Positions 50,031 to 53,838 of a DNA stretch of 53,838 nucleotides are shown here, in pieces; the first letter of the stretch is position 1, and the number at the start of each line of letters is the position of its first letter. The notes under the pieces were generated by a model. It worked only from the letters and a program-made list of their open reading frames with translations. It was not told where the DNA came from and searched no databases. This DNA comes from a virus: positions 1 to 53,838 of the IMG/VR virus record IMGVR_UViG_3300030012_003138; one strand, given 5' to 3'. Position numbers and translations under genes: made by a program.

Positions 50031-51116
50031 TTGAATTGCGATGTAAACGCCTTATATTTAGGTATCGTGCCAGCTAAAACTACAGAACAATTATTTGCTA
50101 CTCATTCTCAATATTTAGACGTTTCAAAAGCAACACCTAATGATTTTAGGAATGCTTTGAATGAAATAATGCCAAGAATCTATAAATTAGGTTTTTGGCG
50201 TGAAATGTTATTAGAGCATTCTCAAGATGCTTCTGATGGTTATGTATCATTACCTCAGAACACGGACGCTATAATTTACGGGATATTAGATAATAATCCA
50301 GTGAGTACCCGCTCACTTTGGCATGACTACAAAATGGTGGGAACTAACGATCAGGATAAAACTACCCTTACTGCTTTTATAGATGATGGATACGCCCCTG
50401 TATATAGAGATCTTGAAGCAGATAGTAATTATAAGATTTTTGTGGCAACTCTAAAAGAACCTTTCAATACACTTCCTGACAGGGGGAAGGTGACTGTTAA
50501 GTACAGACAATATGCGGATGCAGCAGATGCTCCTAATGCGTTGATTCCTCCAGATACTGTTTTAAAAGGAGCTTCTTTTAATGAAGCAACCTTTGATTTT
50601 TCGACCCTAACTGGAGGCCCATATCCTGAGTCTTCAATAGATGCAGATTCTGATGTAACTGAAATTATATCTATCACATGGGATAATGTGGAAACAGACC
50701 ATCCTTTTATTGTTAAAGCAAAATACAAAGGAATATCAGGAGGAGCACAGGGAGATGACTCTACTAAAGATTTACTTTTAGCTGAAATCAATTCTAAGAG
50801 AGGCTCTTCTAGATATAGGAGATTTAGAATTGGGGGTACAAACGCATCGTCTTCAGCCCATATGCTATTAAAAAGAAAGTGGGTGGAAGTTGATAGTTCT
50901 AGCGATCTGGTACATATGCCATCTAACGCTATCCTTAAACACGCTTTATTGGGAAAGTTGGGAGAAGACAACGCTGATTTAGAAAGATCTCAATATCACT
51001 GGGCAAACGTTGCAAGTTTATTGGAGTCAGATACAGACTCTTATAGAGGAGCTGCAAAGCCTACTCTTAGGATAGCTCCAGATGGTGTTGGAGCTGGAAT
51101 GCATGGAATGTATTAA
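50031..51116 (+). CDS. Structural protein, unassigned
   Basis: A 361-residue protein with TTG start 50031. It begins MNCDVNALYLGIVPAKTTEQ, then DVSKATPNDFRNALNEIMPR, then RIYKLGFWREMLLEHSQDAS. A beta-rich middle (YDIx-type strands, IISITWDNVETDHPFIVKAK) and a basic region RYRRFRIGG follow. Its position between the giant fibre and the 141-residue protein suggests a tail or baseplate-like connector. No family is recognised. Confidence 0.55.
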   Translation: MNCDVNALYLGIVPAKTTEQLFATHSQYLDVSKATPNDFRNALNEIMPRIYKLGFWREMLLEHSQDASDGYVSLPQNTDAIIYGILDNNPVSTRSLWHDYKMVGTNDQDKTTLTAFIDDGYAPVYRDLEADSNYKIFVATLKEPFNTLPDRGKVTVKYRQYADAADAPNALIPPDTVLKGASFNEATFDFSTLTGGPYPESSIDADSDVTEIISITWDNVETDHPFIVKAKYKGISGGAQGDDSTKDLLLAEINSKRGSSRYRRFRIGGTNASSSAHMLLKRKWVEVDSSSDLVHMPSNAILKHALLGKLGEDNADLERSQYHWANVASLLESDTDSYRGAAKPTLRIAPDGVGAGMHGMY

Positions 51117-51125
51117 TTAATTATT

Positions 51126-51551
51126 ATGGCTAACATAGATTTAAAAAGAGGGCAACAAACTCAACTTAAGTTAAATTATAAACCTGACGGGATATCCGCT
51201 ACACGTAACTTTTACACTGATGATGCTCAATACACTGCGTCTTTAGTGTTGCGTAAAAAAGCAGGAGGATCTGTTTCGGGAGAAAAAATTGATACTTTAT
51301 CTAGTATAACTAGTGGGTCAGGCCAAAACACTACAGGGAGGATCAGGTTTCCTCAGCTAGGGGCTGATGACAGAACCGATGGGACACAAGAAGACCCTAA
51401 TATTATATTAAGGTGGGAAACAACAGATGCTAACGCTTTACCTAACGAAGCAATAACTATATTTGGTGATTTGAAAATTACAGACACTGATGTCAGTGAA
51501 GTTATTGAGTCGATTAGAATTACAATTGATATAGTACCAGAAATTATCTAA
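51126..51551 (+). CDS. Small structural protein before the fibre
   Basis: A 141-residue protein, beta-rich, beginning MANIDLKRGQQTQLKLNYKP and with a DPNIILRWETTDANALPNEA segment. The fold pattern resembles small upper-baseplate or fibre-collar proteins that bind the N-terminus of a fibre, but this is a guess. Its last base is the first base of the fibre ATG (TAATG), supporting a partner relationship. Confidence 0.55.
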   Translation: MANIDLKRGQQTQLKLNYKPDGISATRNFYTDDAQYTASLVLRKKAGGSVSGEKIDTLSSITSGSGQNTTGRIRFPQLGADDRTDGTQEDPNIILRWETTDANALPNEAITIFGDLKITDTDVSEVIESIRITIDIVPEII

Positions 51552-53838
51552 TGGCCAATGATACAGTTACCGTTACACAGACAGTTAATACGATTTCTGT
51601 TGATGATTCATCCCCAAGTACATTAACAGTTAGTTCTGATTCGGGAGGGACAGTTACTCTTTCTGATAACACTCCTAGACTCGTTACAGTTTCTATATCG
51701 CCTGTCTCTTCTACTTTAACTTTGGAAAGCAATTTTGCTCCCAAGGAAAGCCCTATATTTACAGGGACTCCGCTTGCACCTACTGCATCAGCAGCTACTA
51801 ATAACACACAGTTAGCTACAACGCAGTACGTCACCACAGCAATAAATAATCTCACAGACTCCAGCCCCGACACACTCAACACACTCAATGAGCTTGCTGC
51901 TGCATTGAATGACGATGAGAACTTTGCTGGCACTATAACTTCATCGATAGCGACCAAGCTTCCTTTAGCGGGTGGCACGATGACTGGTAACATTACCATG
52001 TCAGGTAGTCAGACTGTCGATGGTCGTGATCTTTCTGTTGATGGAGCAAAGCTAGATGGTATAGAAGCTTCAGCTACAGCAGATCAAACTGCTGCGGAAA
52101 TTAGAACATTAGTAGAGTCTGCTTCTGACTCGAACGTATTTACTGATGCTGATCATAGTAAGTTGAATGCTATTGAGGCCTCAGCTACAGCAGATCAAAC
52201 TGCTGCGGAAATTAGAACATTAGTAGAGTCTGCTTCTGACTCGAACGTATTTACTGATGCTGATCATAGTAAGTTGAATGCTATTGAGGCTTCAGCTACA
52301 GCAGATCAAACTGCGTCTGAGATACTTACACTAATCAAGACTGTTGATGGAGCGAGTTCTGGGTTAGATGCCGATTTACTTGATGGCAGTCATGCTTCAA
52401 CATTTGCACCTTTAGCAAGCCCTGCTCTTACAGGAACACCTACAGCACCTACAGCTAATGCTGGTACAGACACTACACAGATAGCAACGACAGCTTTTGT
52501 AAATGCTGCGGTAGCGTTAGAGAACACTTTAGCTGAGATGGATGATGTTAATCTTACATCTCTAGCAGATAATGAAATTTTACAATATGATAGTTCTTCT
52601 TCTAAGTGGTTAAACCAAACTTTAACCGAAGCAGGAATCCTCCCCCTCGCAGGAGGGACGATGACTGGTCATTTAAAATTAAATGACAATCAAAGGTTAA
52701 GGTTAGGCACATCAGCAGATGCAGATTTATATTCTACAAATACTAATATATTTTACGATCATAATAATTATGATGCGTTGTTTAGGCATTTAACAGCCGA
52801 TAAAGATTTTGTATTCTCCACAACTCCAAGTGGAGGAAGTTTAACGGAGCTGCTGAGACTTGACGCATCAACATTAAAAAATGTCTTTGGCAAAGGATTA
52901 AGAATCCCTGACGGGACTGGAGGAGATCCTGCTATATCATTTACTGGTGGAAGTGACACAGGCTTTTATAGATCTGATTACGTCTCTTCACCTCAGAAAG
53001 ACCAAGTCAACCTATCCATTGATGGGAATACAAAGTTCAAAGCAAATGAAGCAGGTATATGGTCAGTAGGTGGTAATATATATCTTGCTAATGGTCATCA
53101 GTTCAGAACTTTCCAAGAATGGTTAGCTACAACAGGTGGGTCAGGATACGGATTTAAGTTTAGAAACACAGCAGATTCTGTTGATTCTATGACAATATCT
53201 TCAGCAGGTAATGTGGTTGCTGCTGGTTCAGTCACAGCAACGTCAGCAGCCTTTGGTACACTTGAACTACATACAGCAGGAAATATTAATTACATATCCT
53301 CTCAGGACGCTTCTAAAGATCTAGTTATTAGAAATACTGCGTCTGGAAAAGACATGGTTCTGCAAGTTGCTTCTAGTAATGGGATTGCGGAGTTACTAAG
53401 ACTAAGAGGGATAACTTCTAAAGAGATAGTTTCTTCAGGCAATCTGGAAATACGCAACGGTACGAACAGTAGGCATATAAATTTATATGAAACTTTCTCA
53501 GACACCTCAAACTATGAGAGATCTTTCTTTAAGCATGCTTCTAGTTTCTTGGAGATAGGAACTGAGGCATTAGGCACGGGTACAGCGAGTGGTTTAAAAC
53601 TCAAGACAGCAGGTGCAGATAGAGTAACCGTTTTGTCTGGTGGTAATGTAGGTATAGGCACTACAAGCCCATCATCGTTATTAAATTTAAGTGATTCTTC
53701 AAACAACCTTTCTCATCAGATAGGATTTTCCTATGTAAGCGGGGGAACTGAGACGGACGCATTTACCATTGGAAGAAATAATTCTACAGGAAATTTAGAG
53801 TTTCATTCTGATATAAACAATCATGGTTTCGAGTTCAA
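51551..53838 (+). CDS. Tail fibre protein, N-terminal part (cut by window edge)
   Basis: The frame is open from ATG 51551 to the window edge (762 codons plus two bases) and continues in phase at base 1. The N-terminal 80 residues (NDTVTVTQTVNTISVDDSSP) are followed by a phage-fibre segment FAPKESPIFTGTPLAPTASA, then TNNTQLATTQYVTTA. Two 37-residue units follow (IEASATADQTAAEIRTLVES, then SNVFTDADHSKLNA), encoded by 111-bp repeats. The second half has LPLAGGTMTGHLKLND, LLRLDASTLKN and GGNVGIGTTSPSSLLNL. These repeats are typical of modular fibres that recognise host receptors. Confidence 0.88.
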   Translation, partial: MANDTVTVTQTVNTISVDDSSPSTLTVSSDSGGTVTLSDNTPRLVTVSISPVSSTLTLESNFAPKESPIFTGTPLAPTASAATNNTQLATTQYVTTAINNLTDSSPDTLNTLNELAAALNDDENFAGTITSSIATKLPLAGGTMTGNITMSGSQTVDGRDLSVDGAKLDGIEASATADQTAAEIRTLVESASDSNVFTDADHSKLNAIEASATADQTAAEIRTLVESASDSNVFTDADHSKLNAIEASATADQTASEILTLIKTVDGASSGLDADLLDGSHASTFAPLASPALTGTPTAPTANAGTDTTQIATTAFVNAAVALENTLAEMDDVNLTSLADNEILQYDSSSSKWLNQTLTEAGILPLAGGTMTGHLKLNDNQRLRLGTSADADLYSTNTNIFYDHNNYDALFRHLTADKDFVFSTTPSGGSLTELLRLDASTLKNVFGKGLRIPDGTGGDPAISFTGGSDTGFYRSDYVSSPQKDQVNLSIDGNTKFKANEAGIWSVGGNIYLANGHQFRTFQEWLATTGGSGYGFKFRNTADSVDSMTISSAGNVVAAGSVTATSAAFGTLELHTAGNINYISSQDASKDLVIRNTASGKDMVLQVASSNGIAELLRLRGITSKEIVSSGNLEIRNGTNSRHINLYETFSDTSNYERSFFKHASSFLEIGTEALGTGTASGLKLKTAGADRVTVLSGGNVGIGTTSPSSLLNLSDSSNNLSHQIGFSYVSGGTETDAFTIGRNNSTGNLEFHSDINNHGFEF
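52070..52291 (+). repeat. 111-bp tandem repeat in fibre gene
   Basis: Two consecutive units starting TCAGCTACAGCAGATCAAAC at 52070 and 52181 are nearly identical over 111 bases (37 residues). A third, truncated unit begins at 52292 and diverges after about 35 bases. Confidence 0.9.

Overview
This 53,838-base window reads as one AT-rich tailed-phage genome, probably complete and circular or circularly permuted. A tail-fibre reading frame runs off the right edge and resumes in frame at base 1. Portal, major capsid, scaffold, both terminase subunits, a PolA-type DNA polymerase, a primase-helicase and a lysis cassette are all present. I see no tape-measure, sheath or baseplate genes, and there are large internal-virion-type proteins, so a short-tailed (podovirus-like) virion is the best guess. 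An amidase plus a lipoprotein o-spanin point to a Gram-negative host. Several small structural-region proteins resemble families common in marine podoviruses. The host itself cannot be named from the sequence. Shine-Dalgarno sites are scarce, GTG and TTG starts are frequent, and some promoters sit almost on the start codon. I see no tRNA, integrase, repressor or phage RNA polymerase.

Layout. Bases 1-3728 (+) hold the end of the tail fibre, a protein with nine NPDYV-type repeats, a tightly overlapping lysis cassette (two small membrane proteins, overlapping i-/o-spanin, amidase) and a PD-(D/E)XK nuclease. Bases 3722-13515 (-) are the DNA module: primase-helicase, DNA polymerase, a Cas4/RecB-like Fe-S nuclease, HNH endonuclease, SF2 helicase, RuvC-like resolvase and small terminase subunit. 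Bases 13559-25533 (+) hold the large terminase and three putative internal or ejection proteins, the last of 2377 residues. Bases 25530-28822 (-) are a run of short unknown genes coupled by ATGA or TAATG overlaps. Next to them lies a 121-nt element that can fold into a long stem.

Bases 28823-33483 look different. A 607-bp non-coding stretch carries three 15-bp iterons, an AT-rich segment and four 29-bp tandem repeats, like a replication origin or partition site. It is followed by (+) genes separated by strong terminator-like hairpins: a two-membrane-span protein, a DUF932-like protein, several tiny proteins, a lysine-rich protein, a 34-bp palindrome and a NUMOD4-like protein. Related short repeats occur at both ends. 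I regard this as an acquired module and the most interesting part of the window.

Bases 33484-53838 (+) are the virion genes: portal, scaffold, small basic proteins, capsid (with a repeat-bearing leader and a terminator), structural proteins, a 2158-residue repetitive protein and the tail fibre. Two genes lie on the opposite strand here, a small lipoprotein and a GT-A-type glycosyltransferase. They are good candidates for accessory (moron) genes acting on the host surface.
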